Origin: Thermoplasmata archaeon
Lineage (GTDB): Archaea > Thermoplasmatota > Thermoplasmata > Lutacidiplasmatales > UBA184
DNA: 64,000 bases
Direction: 5' to 3'
Assembly: GCA_022749815.1 (NCBI GenBank)
Contig: JAKIWV010000004.1
Location: 62,001 to 126,000 of the forward strand
Part shown: positions 7,614-16,629 of the stretch, piece after piece
Layout: the number at the start of each line of letters is the position of its first letter
Numbering within the stretch: the stretch's first letter is position 1
Notes under the pieces: model-generated
The model's input: only the letters and a program-made list of their open reading frames with translations
Told to the model about the DNA's origin: nothing
Database searches by the model: none
Program-made: the position numbers and the translations under genes

Positions 7614-8893
7614 CGGTGAAACGGATTCGGCCGGCCCGCATCCACGGCCGCATCCGGGCTCCGCCTTCGAAGAGCTACACCCATCGCGCACTCCTCGCGG
7701 CATTCTTCGCCGAAGCGCCGTGCGAGGTGGTCGGACCGCTCGACTCCGACGACACGCGGGCCACACGGAACGGGCTCCGGGTTCTGGGGGCGCAGGTCCG
7801 CCGGTCTCGCGACGGTTGGGTAGTGTCGCCGGGGCCCGGAGGAGCGCAGGTTCCTCAGGGAGCCATTGACTGCGCCGACTCCGGAACGACGCTTCGGTTT
7901 CTCGCGGCGGCGGCCGCGCAAGGCGGGAATCCCGTCCGATTCGGCGGGTCCCGCCGACTGGCATCTCGGCCGATGGAAGAACTGTATGGAGCGCTCCGTA
8001 CGCTGGGAGCCCGGGTGCAGACCCCGTCCAAAACCCGATGCTTGCCCTGCGTGGTCCGTGGACCGATCTCGCCCGGGCGAGTGGCGATCCGGGGAGACGT
8101 GAGCTCTCAGTTCACCTCTGCCTTGCTGATGGTCCTGCCACGATTGGCAGGCCGTTCTGAACTTCGCCTTGGCGGGACGACCGTTTCTCGACCGTACATC
8201 GACGCGACGTGCGCCGTCCTCGACGAGCGAGGGATCCATGTCCGCCGTAGTCGAATCGGCTTCGTTACCCATGGTCCCCAGAGGTACCGCTCCGGCCGGA
8301 TTCGGGTACCGGGCGACGCGTCGTCGGCGGCCTATCTGTGGGCGGCTGCCGCCGCGACGGCCGGATCGGTCGATGTCGAAGGAGTGCCAGACGATCTTCC
8401 TCAGGCCGATCTGGCGATCTTGCCCATCCTAGCCGCCATGGGGGCTCGCGTCCGACGGGCCGCGCGCTTCGTACGAGTGGCCGGCCCATTGGTGGAGCCG
8501 ATCACCGTCGACCTCACCGATGCGCCCGATCTGTTTCCGCTCGTCTCAGTCCTCGCGGCCCTCGTACCGGGCCGTACGAGTCGGCTCACGGGTGCACCTC
8601 AGATCGCCTTCAAGGAATCCGATCGCCGGATTGAATCCGCCCGACTGGCCCGGGCTTTGGGCGCCCGGGTCATCGCGGCACCGTCACGCCTGGAGATTCG
8701 GGGGTCCCTCACCCCGCGCCGTCTGGACTGTCCGTCGCTGCGGGATCACCGACTGGTGATGAGCGCGGCGGTGGCCGGGCTCTCGACGAACGGTACGTCT
8801 AGGATCGGCCGAGCGGAAGCTGTCACGAAGTCCTTCCCTGGATTCTGGAACGCGCTCGGCGCGCTGACAGAGGGCGGAGGATTGGTACGATGA
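7610..8893 (+). CDS. aroA: 3-phosphoshikimate 1-carboxyvinyltransferase (EPSP synthase)
   Basis: Condenses shikimate 3-phosphate with phosphoenolpyruvate. 427 residues, normal length. Family motifs are 'APPSKSYTHRALLAAFFA' (substrate-binding Lys/Ser), 'DCADSGTTLRFLAA' (the SGTTLR motif), 'GDVSSQFTSALLM', 'VPGDASSAAYLWAAA', 'DAPDLFPLVSVLAAL' and 'FKESDRRIESARLARAL' followed by 'DHRLVMSAAVAGL'. All expected active-site segments are present. ATG 7610 and its stop both lie in 4-base overlaps with the neighbours, indicating tight translational coupling. Confidence 0.95.
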   Translation: MTVKRIRPARIHGRIRAPPSKSYTHRALLAAFFAEAPCEVVGPLDSDDTRATRNGLRVLGAQVRRSRDGWVVSPGPGGAQVPQGAIDCADSGTTLRFLAAAAAQGGNPVRFGGSRRLASRPMEELYGALRTLGARVQTPSKTRCLPCVVRGPISPGRVAIRGDVSSQFTSALLMVLPRLAGRSELRLGGTTVSRPYIDATCAVLDERGIHVRRSRIGFVTHGPQRYRSGRIRVPGDASSAAYLWAAAAATAGSVDVEGVPDDLPQADLAILPILAAMGARVRRAARFVRVAGPLVEPITVDLTDAPDLFPLVSVLAALVPGRTSRLTGAPQIAFKESDRRIESARLARALGARVIAAPSRLEIRGSLTPRRLDCPSLRDHRLVMSAAVAGLSTNGTSRIGRAEAVTKSFPGFWNALGALTEGGGLVR

Positions 8894-9975
8894 TGAGTGC
8901 TGGCAGCGGGTACCGGCTTACCATCGTTGGGTCGAGTCACGGGCCAGAAGTGGGCGTTTCCATCAGCGGCGTGCCGGCAGGAACGGTGGTTGCGCTGGAT
9001 CTCATCCAGGCGCACCTCGACCGCCGACGGCCCGTGGGCCGTCGGTTGGCTACGAAGCGACAGGAGGAGGATCGGTTGGTCGTGGATTCAGGCATTGTCG
9101 CTGGTATCGCGGATGGTCGTGATATCCGCATGCACGTCGCCAACGAGGACATCCAACGCGGGCCGTATGACCGTCTGCGAGACACTCCGCGGCCTGGCCA
9201 TGCGGATTTTCCGGCCCGGGTGCGATACGGGCCCGATGTCGACCTGTCCGGGGGCGGGATATTCTCCGGCAGAATGACAGTCGGGCTCGTGATCGCCGGA
9301 GCGATCGCAAGCCAGATGCTCCAACGTCGAGGGGTGGACATCTCATCCTTCACACGGAGCGTCGGCGGGATTCTCGCGACGGTGGGCGCCGACCTGTCGA
9401 TAGGGGAGATTCGGCGACGACGCGACATGAACGAGGTCGGCTGCCCGGACCCGGAAGCAGCAGCCCGCATGGAGGAAGCGATCGCAATGGCCCGAAAGGA
9501 CGGGGACAGCGTTGGAGGGACCATCGAGACCCGGATCGTAGGATGCCCCATCGGTCTAGGCGAGCCGTTCTTCGATTCCATCGAGAGCACCGTAGCCCGT
9601 CTAGCCTTCTCTGTACCGGCCGTCAAAGGAATCGAATTCGGATCCGGGTTCCGTGCCGGGGAGATGCGCGGGAGCGCCCACAATGACCCGTTCGCGTGGG
9701 AAGGAGACCGCGTCGTGACTCGCACGAACAACGCGGGGGGAATCCTCGGCGGGTTGGCCACGGGCATGCCGATCGTCTTTCGGGTGGTGGTCAAGCCGAC
9801 GTCCTCCATCGCTCGACCTCAACAAACGGTCAACCTGGTCACCCACCGGACTCAGGAACTCGTCGTGACTGGGCGCCACGACCCGTGCATCGTTCCACGG
9901 GCCGTGGTCGTCCTGGAGTCGGTAGCGGCCTGCGCGGTCGCCGACCTGGCCATTTCCGGAGGATTCTTGCCATGA
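8890..9975 (+). CDS. aroC: Chorismate synthase
   Basis: FMN-dependent 1,4-elimination of phosphate from EPSP to give chorismate, the branch point feeding trpE downstream. 361 residues. 'TIVGSSHGPEVGVSISG' holds the catalytic His of the family's GESHG motif (here GSSHG). 'RDTPRPGHADF' is the second signature. The canonical 'GGGRSSARET' flavin motif reads 'SGGGIFSGRMT', the FSGR form seen in archaeal enzymes. ATG start in an ATGA overlap with aroA; the stop overlaps asd the same way. Confidence 0.95.
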   Translation: MMSAGSGYRLTIVGSSHGPEVGVSISGVPAGTVVALDLIQAHLDRRRPVGRRLATKRQEEDRLVVDSGIVAGIADGRDIRMHVANEDIQRGPYDRLRDTPRPGHADFPARVRYGPDVDLSGGGIFSGRMTVGLVIAGAIASQMLQRRGVDISSFTRSVGGILATVGADLSIGEIRRRRDMNEVGCPDPEAAARMEEAIAMARKDGDSVGGTIETRIVGCPIGLGEPFFDSIESTVARLAFSVPAVKGIEFGSGFRAGEMRGSAHNDPFAWEGDRVVTRTNNAGGILGGLATGMPIVFRVVVKPTSSIARPQQTVNLVTHRTQELVVTGRHDPCIVPRAVVVLESVAACAVADLAISGGFLP

Positions 9976-11036
9976 GCGATTCCGACCAGATCCCGAGCGC
10001 GATTTTGGGTGCGAGCGGCTACATCGGCCAGCACTTCGCGCGTCTCTTGGCCCGACATCCTCGATTCGCCCCGCCCCGACTGGCAGGGGGCGAACGGTCA
10101 GAGGGGCAACGACTCGAGGAGGTCTGGCAGCTTACCGAGGAGCCTCCGAGCGAGCTCGCAAGGGAGCGGCTTCGACGACTCTCGCCGGCGCAATTGCAGC
10201 GCGAGGGTGTGCGGATCGTATTTGGAGCGATTCCTTCCGGACTCGCGGGTCCTGTCGAGACCGAGTGCCGGCGCCGCGGGATCCACGTATTCTCGAACGC
10301 CGCGGACCATCGGTTGGACCCGGATGTCCCGCTCCTGGTTCCGGAGGTCAATGCCGCCCACTTGCGCGCGCTCGCCCGCCGGGCGCGCGGTCGTCCGCTG
10401 CTCGTGACCAATCCGAACTGCACTGCGACGGGTCTCGTGCTGGCCCTGGCGCCGGTATGGGCGCTCCTGTCGCCCCGGGCGGTGCACGTGAGCACATATC
10501 AGGCGCTTTCGGGGGCGGGTTTCCCGGGCGTCGCCTCTCTTTCGATCGCGGACAACGTTGTCCCGTACATCCCTCAGGAAGAGGAAAAGGTCGCGGCAGA
10601 GTCGAACCGCATCCTCGGAGTGGTCCGAGGCGGACAAGTCATCTCCCGGCGGGTGCCGTTCGTGGCCAATTGCGTTCGGGTGGCGGTGCGCGAAGGCCAC
10701 CTCGAAGCGGTCACGCTTGAGGCCCAGCGCCGCCCTACGTTGACCGCGCTAACCCAGGCCTGGAGGCAGTTCGATCCCCTCCGGCTGCTCTCACTGCCTA
10801 CGGCTCCACATCCCCCGGTCGAGCTGCGACCCCAAGCCGACCGCCCCCAACCAAATCGAGATCGTTGGGCTGGTGAGCCCGAGCCCGCGCGTGGCATGGC
10901 GGCGGTTGTGGGCCGGGTCCGTTGGGACCCGCCGTTCCTCCGGTTCTTCGTCCTGTCCCACAATGCCGTCAGGGGAGGGGCCGGCGGCTCAGTGCTGAAC
11001 GCGGAGCTCGCCGACGCGCTGGGCCTAATCATCTGA
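9972..11036 (+). CDS. asd: Aspartate-semialdehyde dehydrogenase
   Basis: Reduces 4-aspartyl phosphate to L-aspartate semialdehyde with NADPH. 354 residues of the archaeal/fungal type. 'AILGASGYIGQHFARLL' is the nucleotide-binding loop, 'LLVTNPNCTATGLVLAL' carries the active-site cysteine, 'YQALSGAGFPGV' follows it, and 'FVANCVRVAVREGH' holds the active-site histidine. The track start at 9696 is a frame extension inside aroC; ATG 9972 gives an ATGA overlap. Its location fits a role in supplying the aroA' substrate as well as Thr/Met/Lys synthesis. Confidence 0.93.
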   Translation: MSDSDQIPSAILGASGYIGQHFARLLARHPRFAPPRLAGGERSEGQRLEEVWQLTEEPPSELARERLRRLSPAQLQREGVRIVFGAIPSGLAGPVETECRRRGIHVFSNAADHRLDPDVPLLVPEVNAAHLRALARRARGRPLLVTNPNCTATGLVLALAPVWALLSPRAVHVSTYQALSGAGFPGVASLSIADNVVPYIPQEEEKVAAESNRILGVVRGGQVISRRVPFVANCVRVAVREGHLEAVTLEAQRRPTLTALTQAWRQFDPLRLLSLPTAPHPPVELRPQADRPQPNRDRWAGEPEPARGMAAVVGRVRWDPPFLRFFVLSHNAVRGGAGGSVLNAELADALGLII

Positions 11037-11052
11037 GGGGGTCCCGAGCAGC

Positions 11053-12369
11053 GTGACCCTAAGGCATCCCGTCGTCGTAAAGTTCGGCGGCGCGACGCTC
11101 TCGAGCCCGGCCCGGGTGATTGGATGGATCCGACGCCGTCACGACGAGGAGGGCCCGACCGTGATCGTACTGTCCGCCAGGGCGGGAGTAACCGATCTAC
11201 TGGGGTCCCTGCTCATCTCACCTAGGGCCCGCGCAGCCCACGCTCGAGTGCTCGCGCACATTACCGACCTCCACCCGGGACTCAGTCGGGTCGGTCGGAT
11301 CCATCTCGCGCGGCTTCATCGTCTGGTTCAGGAGATGGAGGGTCGGGGGAAGATCAGCCCGCCCGAGGGCGACCGGATTGTCAGCCAGGGAGAAAGGCTC
11401 TCCGTGTACTGGCTGCTTCCACAGTTACTCGCCGCCGGGATTCCGGCGGTCGGCGTTGAAGCCGACCGCCTCGGAATCGTCACCGACAACGAGTACGGCG
11501 CATCGACCATCCTGGTGGCCCGTTGCGCGGCGCCTGTGCGCCGGACCTTGAAGCGTTGGCTGCGGGACGGCCGGGTACCCGTCGTTACCGGCTTCATCGG
11601 TCGGAGCCTCCAGGGGCGAGTCACCACCTTGGGCCGGGGTGGCTCCGACTACACTGCGACGGCGTTGGGGGCGATGCTCGGAGCGTCCCGCGTCGAGCTC
11701 GTGAAGCGCGGGGTCCCCGTCTTGACGGCTGACCCTCGTTGGATACCCGCGGCCCGACCGATCCCTCGATTGTCCTACGTGGAGGCAGAGGAGCTCGCCC
11801 AGTTCGGCGCCAAGATTCTCCACCCACTTACCGTGGAGCCCGCCCGCGACTCGAACGTGGAGATCCGAGTAGTCCCGCTCAACGATCCCGGGGCCCTCAC
11901 CGTCATTGGGCCCACTTCGGGGCCTGGAGGGATGCGTGCCTTGACCCTGCTCTCGCCGGTCTGCCTCCTGCGGATCCGGGTGCCCGGAGGCCGACAGCGA
12001 CCGGGCGTCGTGGCGGAGGTTTCCCGACGCCTCACCTCCGCGGGCGTCAACATCATCACGCTGTTCACGTCCTCGACTCTCCTGAGCGTCGTGCTTGAGT
12101 CGACCCGCGCGTCGGACGGGCGGAAGGCGTTGCAACCGCTCGTCGACCGCGATCGTATGGTCCTGGAGGGCCCGTACAAGGTGGGTCTACTGACGGCGAT
12201 TGGCGAGGGGGCGCTCCGGGATGTGGCCCGGTTGCCTCTGGCCTCGCTCCGGCGGGGAGAGGGGCTCAGCGCCACCCCGCGCTCGGTCACTCTCGCCGTT
12301 CCGGTTCGAGAGGCCCGGCGGACGCTGGTATCGATGCATCGCGCACTGGTCGAACGGAGGCGCGCGTAA
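11053..12369 (+). CDS. lysC: Aspartate kinase
   Basis: Phosphorylates aspartate, the step before asd. 438 residues: kinase domain (~1-280) with 'VVVKFGGATLSSPARV', 'GRVTTLGRGGSDYTATALG' and 'LTADPRWIPAARPIPRLSY', then two ACT-like segments at the C-terminus ('GVVAEVSRRLTSAGVNIIT' is the clearest) that normally bind an inhibitory amino acid. GTG start 17 bases after asd. The stop codon TAA and the trpE ATG share one base. In this operon the enzyme probably serves the aromatic pathway, which would conflict with simple lysine or threonine feedback. Confidence 0.9.
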   Translation: MTLRHPVVVKFGGATLSSPARVIGWIRRRHDEEGPTVIVLSARAGVTDLLGSLLISPRARAAHARVLAHITDLHPGLSRVGRIHLARLHRLVQEMEGRGKISPPEGDRIVSQGERLSVYWLLPQLLAAGIPAVGVEADRLGIVTDNEYGASTILVARCAAPVRRTLKRWLRDGRVPVVTGFIGRSLQGRVTTLGRGGSDYTATALGAMLGASRVELVKRGVPVLTADPRWIPAARPIPRLSYVEAEELAQFGAKILHPLTVEPARDSNVEIRVVPLNDPGALTVIGPTSGPGGMRALTLLSPVCLLRIRVPGGRQRPGVVAEVSRRLTSAGVNIITLFTSSTLLSVVLESTRASDGRKALQPLVDRDRMVLEGPYKVGLLTAIGEGALRDVARLPLASLRRGEGLSATPRSVTLAVPVREARRTLVSMHRALVERRRA

Positions 12370-13562
12370 TGGATCCGTGGCCGGAATTCGTCGCAGCGTC
12401 GGAGCGGAGCGACTGTGCCGGGTACTTCGAGCGGGGTCTCGCTCCCGGCCTCGCGGGGCGGTGGGCGGCTTCCTTCACGGAACCGGACGATACGTGGACG
12501 CTTCACCCTCGGGACACTCCCGAGGATCTCGACGCGCGAACCCGGCGTCAGCTGCGGGGCGACGCGGGACGGACGCTCATCGGATACGTCGGATTCGACG
12601 CGACCTCAATGTTCGAGCCGCTGGTCGCGAGGGCACCCCGGGGTAGCCCCTTTCCCTTGGGCGAGTGGGCCCTCGTTCCTCGGCTGCGCTTTCGACGCGT
12701 GGAACGTCCCGGGTCGCCGAATCGGCACGTCTCGCATGGCGAGCTCCCAACGCCTCTCGTTGACACGTTACCGCGCGTACAGTTCGAACGCAGCGTCGGG
12801 AAGCTTCGCGAAGCCGTGGGTGCGGGCGAGGCGTTCCAGGTCGTGCTCAGCCACCGGCGGACGTGGCATCGGCCGGAGGATCTGCTCGACCGACTCACCC
12901 TCCTTAGGGCACGCGAGCGGTTCGCGTACTTCTACTACCTCAAGTTCGGGGACCGCGAGATTTTGGGGGCGAGTCCCGAGTCGGTCCTCGAAACCCAAAA
13001 TCACCGGGCGTACCTGAGCCCGATCGCGGCGACGCGACCTCGGCGCCGCTCGGGCGGGAGGGCGGCCCTCCATCGAGACCCCAAGGAGCTTGCGGAACAT
13101 CGGATGCTCGTGGACCTGGCCCGGAACGACCTGGGGCGGGTTTCAGTGCCGGGGCGCGTCCGATTGGTCTGGGAGGAACGTCTCGAACGGTTCGCCCGTC
13201 TCGAGCATCTGATCAGCCGAGTTGAAGGCACCCTTCCCCCGTCCGTGGGGCCGTGGAGCGCGCTCGCGGCGACTTTTCCCGCGGGCACCGTGAGTGGCGC
13301 CCCGAAGATTCGGGCGACGCACCTTCTGCGGCGAGAAGAACGGACGTGGCGCGGTCCGTACGCCGGTGCCGTCGGTCTGATACGAGGGAATGGCGACGCG
13401 GCCTGGGCCCTCGCGATCCGGGGTGCGTTCATCCATCGGGACCGGCTGCACACGGCCGCCGGCGCGGGGATCGTGTGGCATTCGCAACCGCCGCGGGAGT
13501 TCCATGAGACCCTCCTGAAGCTCGAGGAGCTCGAGACCACTCTGGTCGGGAGCCGACCGTGA
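12369..13562 (+). CDS. trpE: Anthranilate synthase component I
   Basis: Converts chorismate plus ammonia to anthranilate, partnered with TrpG. 397 residues, on the short side. The chorismate-binding core is intact: 'GASPESVLE', 'PIAATRPRRR', 'KELAEHRMLVDLARNDLGRV' and 'FPAGTVSGAPKIRA'. The N-terminal tryptophan-binding element, usually LLES, appears to read 'AGYFERGL', with the serine replaced by arginine, so feedback inhibition may be lost. The start ATG shares one base with the lysC stop; its own stop overlaps trpG as GTGA. Confidence 0.92.
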   Translation: MDPWPEFVAASERSDCAGYFERGLAPGLAGRWAASFTEPDDTWTLHPRDTPEDLDARTRRQLRGDAGRTLIGYVGFDATSMFEPLVARAPRGSPFPLGEWALVPRLRFRRVERPGSPNRHVSHGELPTPLVDTLPRVQFERSVGKLREAVGAGEAFQVVLSHRRTWHRPEDLLDRLTLLRARERFAYFYYLKFGDREILGASPESVLETQNHRAYLSPIAATRPRRRSGGRAALHRDPKELAEHRMLVDLARNDLGRVSVPGRVRLVWEERLERFARLEHLISRVEGTLPPSVGPWSALAATFPAGTVSGAPKIRATHLLRREERTWRGPYAGAVGLIRGNGDAAWALAIRGAFIHRDRLHTAAGAGIVWHSQPPREFHETLLKLEELETTLVGSRP

Positions 13563-14140
13563 AGGTCCTGCTGGTCGATCACGAGGACTCTTTCGTCTAC
13601 AACCTCTACCAAGCTCTGAGGCTCCTCGGAGCGAGGGTCGACTGCGTGCGGTACACCGAACCGGTGGCCAGATCGGTGAGAGCCGACCCGGACGCGATCG
13701 TCTTCTCTCCAGGCCCGGGTCACCCCCGGGACCGCCGGGTGACGGGCCACGCCCGGCGGTTGCTAGCGCGCTGGGAAGGCGAACGATCATTTCTGGGCGT
13801 TTGTCTCGGGCACCAGCTGATCGGCGAGTTTTACGGAGGGCGCATCGACCGGGCGGACGCTCCGGTTCACGGGGAGACCGTGGAGGTCGAGCACTCGGAG
13901 GTTCCGCTGTTCCGCCGCGTACCGCGGAGGTTCCGCGCGGCGAGGTACCATTCCCTCGTCGTACGACGGGACGGATTCCCCCGAGTGCTGTCCGTGACCG
14001 CGTCGACGCGCCGGCACACGATCATGGCGCTCGACCACCGGACCCACCCGACGCACGGAGTTCAATTCCACCCGGAGTCGTACCTCACGCCGGCAGGGCC
14101 ACAGATTCTCCGCAACTTCCTCAGAGAGGCGCGACGATGA
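13559..14140 (+). CDS. trpG: Anthranilate synthase component II (glutamine amidotransferase)
   Basis: Class I glutaminase supplying ammonia to TrpE. 193 residues. The catalytic triad is visible: Cys in 'FLGVCLGHQLIGEFYGG', and His and Glu in 'GVQFHPESYLTP'. 'FSPGPGHP' gives the oxyanion loop. Start GTG 13559 overlaps the trpE stop as GTGA, and its stop overlaps the trpD ATG, so the three are translated as a coupled series. Confidence 0.94.
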   Translation: MKVLLVDHEDSFVYNLYQALRLLGARVDCVRYTEPVARSVRADPDAIVFSPGPGHPRDRRVTGHARRLLARWEGERSFLGVCLGHQLIGEFYGGRIDRADAPVHGETVEVEHSEVPLFRRVPRRFRAARYHSLVVRRDGFPRVLSVTASTRRHTIMALDHRTHPTHGVQFHPESYLTPAGPQILRNFLREARR

Positions 14141-15186
14141 CGGGCGAACTGCTGGATCGGTTGGTGGCCCGGAGGGAACTAGGCGAAAATCAGGTGCGCG
14201 CCCTGGTGGCACGACTGGTCGACACGACGACGAATGATCTAGAACGGGCGGCGTTGCTGGTGGCCTGGCGAACCAAGGGCGAGACCCCCGAGGAGGTGGA
14301 GGCGTTCGCACGAGAGCTGCGCCGGCGATCGGTCGCTTTTCCGGGACCGCGGGCCGATGGGGCCGTCGACCTGTGCGGTTCGGGAGGCGCGCGAACCCCT
14401 TCGTTCAACGTAGGCACCGTCAGCGCATTTGTCGTCCGGGCCGCCGGGGCTCCCGTCGCGAAGCACGGAAATCGGAGCGCGCGGGGCACCCTGAAGGGGT
14501 ACGCGGGGTCGAGCGACCTGCTGGAGGCCCTCGGGCTGCCGGTGACTACGTCGTTGGAATTTGCCCGCGCAAGCTACCGGCGGTTCGGCATCGCCTTCCT
14601 GCACGCCCCGCTCTACCACACCGCCACGAGCGCCGTGATGCCCGTGCGTCGCGGGTTAGGAATCCCCACGATATTCAATCAACTCGGACCGCTGACGAAT
14701 CCGGCCTCGGTCCCATTCCAGGTCGTCGGATGTCCGGAAGCGTCCGTCGCGGAGCGGGTCGCCCGAATACTTCCAGAGCTCGGGGTACGGGCGGGATTGG
14801 CCGTTGCGGGGAACGGCGGGACGGACGAGTTCTCCCCGTCGGGCGCGTCCCGTTGCGTGATCTGGCTGGACGGTCGCCGGAGTCGCCGAACGGTCCGCGC
14901 GGCCGACCTGCTCGAAGCGGAGGATCGACGGGGCCCGTGGGGACCTCTGCCGGCCTCTGCCGCCGCCGAAGAGGCACAGCGTTTGCTCGCCGGAGGGGGT
15001 GGGGCCAGGCGCGGCAGCATTCTGCTCACCAGCGGAGCCGCGCTGTGGGTTTCCGGGCGAGCGTCCGACCTTCGAGACGGGATCGTTCGGGCGCGACAAG
15101 CCCTCGACAATGGCGGGGCGCAAGCGCTGTTGCGAGCCGTCCAACGTCTCGCTCAGGACCATCATTGGGACGAGGCGGGGCGATGA
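14137..15186 (+). CDS. trpD: Anthranilate phosphoribosyltransferase
   Basis: Joins anthranilate to PRPP. 349 residues. Motifs 'DLCGSGGARTPSFNVGT' (PRPP loop, usual GTGGD replaced by GSGGA), 'AKHGNRSARGTLKGYAGSSDLLEALG', 'FLHAPLYHTA' and 'IPTIFNQLGPLTNP' identify it. The ORF-track start at 13801 is a read-through inside trpG; ATG 14137 makes an ATGA overlap with trpG and matches the normal N-terminus. Confidence 0.93.
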   Translation: MTGELLDRLVARRELGENQVRALVARLVDTTTNDLERAALLVAWRTKGETPEEVEAFARELRRRSVAFPGPRADGAVDLCGSGGARTPSFNVGTVSAFVVRAAGAPVAKHGNRSARGTLKGYAGSSDLLEALGLPVTTSLEFARASYRRFGIAFLHAPLYHTATSAVMPVRRGLGIPTIFNQLGPLTNPASVPFQVVGCPEASVAERVARILPELGVRAGLAVAGNGGTDEFSPSGASRCVIWLDGRRSRRTVRAADLLEAEDRRGPWGPLPASAAAEEAQRLLAGGGGARRGSILLTSGAALWVSGRASDLRDGIVRARQALDNGGAQALLRAVQRLAQDHHWDEAGR

Positions 15187-15977
15187 CCGGCTTCTTGCGA
15201 ACCCTTTTGCCCCAGGTCACTGCGCAGATTCTAGACCCCAGATATCTGCGAGCGATTCCGACGTCCCCCTTCCACCGCGCTCCGAGCCTGCGCGCCGCCG
15301 TGAGGGGTGCGCCCGACGGATGGGCGGTGCTTGTCGAACGGAAGCACGAGTCTCCCGGTTCCGGAATGGCGCACCTCCCTACTCCGTCGCTCGACCTGTT
15401 TGTAGAGCAAACCCGGACGGGAGGGGCCGATGGGTTGTCCTGCCTTGCTACCGAACCTGCGTTCGGGGGTTCTCCCCGCGAGGTCGCGGAGCTCGCGCGC
15501 CGCTCGGGATTGCCGGTCCTGTTCAAGGATTTCGTCATCGATCCGATCCAGGTGGAGGCGGCCAGTCTCGCCGGCGCTGCCGCGATCCTCCTCATCGCGC
15601 GGTTGGAGACAGAGGGACTACTCCGTCGTCCGATCCAGGAGCTGGCAGCCGCCGCCAAAGCCCGTGGCCTGGAAGTGTTGCTCGAACTCCACCGTCCGGA
15701 AGAATGGCGATTGGCTGAGTCGGCAGCTCCCGACCTCATCGGGATCAATCTACGAGACCTCGACACGCTAGAGCTGCGGCCCGCGGTAGCGGAGTCGACG
15801 TTCCGGGCCGCCAACCAACAGTGTCCGGTGCTCGGGTTCAGTGGTGTATCGACTCCCACCGACGCCCTACGCTATCGCCGCTGGGGGGCCGACGGTCTTT
15901 TGGTCGGCACGGGATTCGCTCGGGCACGCAACCCGGCCGAGTTCCTCCGTTCGTTGAGGGTTCCTCATTCAGGTTAG
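15183..15977 (+). CDS. trpC: Indole-3-glycerol phosphate synthase
   Basis: Ring-closing decarboxylase of the tryptophan pathway, a TIM barrel of 264 residues. 'VLVERKHESPGSG' contains the catalytic lysine of the KxxSPS motif, 'GLPVLFKDFVIDPIQV' the second lysine, 'LLELHRPEEW' the glutamate strand and 'LIGINLRDLDTLEL' the INxRDL motif, ending with 'GADGLLVGTGFA'. The track start at 14373 is a frame extension through trpD; ATG 15183 is in an ATGA overlap. Confidence 0.93.
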   Translation: MTGFLRTLLPQVTAQILDPRYLRAIPTSPFHRAPSLRAAVRGAPDGWAVLVERKHESPGSGMAHLPTPSLDLFVEQTRTGGADGLSCLATEPAFGGSPREVAELARRSGLPVLFKDFVIDPIQVEAASLAGAAAILLIARLETEGLLRRPIQELAAAAKARGLEVLLELHRPEEWRLAESAAPDLIGINLRDLDTLELRPAVAESTFRAANQQCPVLGFSGVSTPTDALRYRRWGADGLLVGTGFARARNPAEFLRSLRVPHSG

Positions 15978-15981
15978 AACC

Positions 15982-16629
15982 ATGAAGACCTTCGTTAAGT
16001 TCTGTGGCCTGACCGAGCCGACTGCGATCGCCCTTGCCCCCGAAGGCGGTGCGGCGGGCTTCGTGATCGATGTTCCGGCATCTCCCCGAAGCCTAACGAT
16101 CGCGCAGGCTGTAGAGCTCGTCGGTCAGGTCCCACCCGGTGCCGAGGCGTGGGCAGTGGTCGTCGACCCCTCCACGGAGCTCATACGTCGCATCTTCGAT
16201 GACATCGGGGTCGACCGGATACAGGTCCACGGACGGATTCCGGAGGGGCTCGACTTCCTAGAGATCCACCACTTGGTCCCGTCGCTTCCGGTGCCCCTGA
16301 CGCCCGAAGCTGGTCCCCTCCCCGAACTACCACCCGCCGAATCGTATCCGCGGGTTCACCTCGACGGCGCCGGCGGACCGCTCCCCGGCGGCAGCGGTCA
16401 ACGACCGGATTGGGAGATGTGTCACACGCTTGTTCAAAAGGCGCCCGGCCGCAAACTCGTACTTGCGGGGGGCTTGACCCCGGAGAACGTCGGCGATGCC
16501 CTGACGACGGTCGGCCCGTGGGGAGTGGACGTATCCTCCGGCGTCGAGCACTCGCCGGGCGTCAAGGACCTCGCCCGGATGCGCGCCTTCCTCTCCGCCG
16601 TGGAGGCGTGGGAGAAGTCCCATGCCTAG
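15982..16629 (+). CDS. trpF: Phosphoribosylanthranilate isomerase
   Basis: Amadori rearrangement of phosphoribosylanthranilate. 215 residues. 'FVKFCGLTEPTAI' carries the catalytic cysteine, the acid Asp lies in 'AVVVDPS', 'RIQVHG' is the usual core strand, and 'LVLAGGLTPENVGDAL' with 'GVDVSSGVEHSPGVKD' are the phosphate-binding end. Encoded after trpC and before trpB, which is not the enzyme's order in the pathway. It overlaps trpB by 8 bases. Confidence 0.93.
   Translation: MKTFVKFCGLTEPTAIALAPEGGAAGFVIDVPASPRSLTIAQAVELVGQVPPGAEAWAVVVDPSTELIRRIFDDIGVDRIQVHGRIPEGLDFLEIHHLVPSLPVPLTPEAGPLPELPPAESYPRVHLDGAGGPLPGGSGQRPDWEMCHTLVQKAPGRKLVLAGGLTPENVGDALTTVGPWGVDVSSGVEHSPGVKDLARMRAFLSAVEAWEKSHA

Noticed and set aside
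13801-14136. Long N-terminal extension of trpD in the ORF track
   Set aside because: It is the trpG sequence read in another frame; ATG 14137 gives the ATGA overlap and the family N-terminus.
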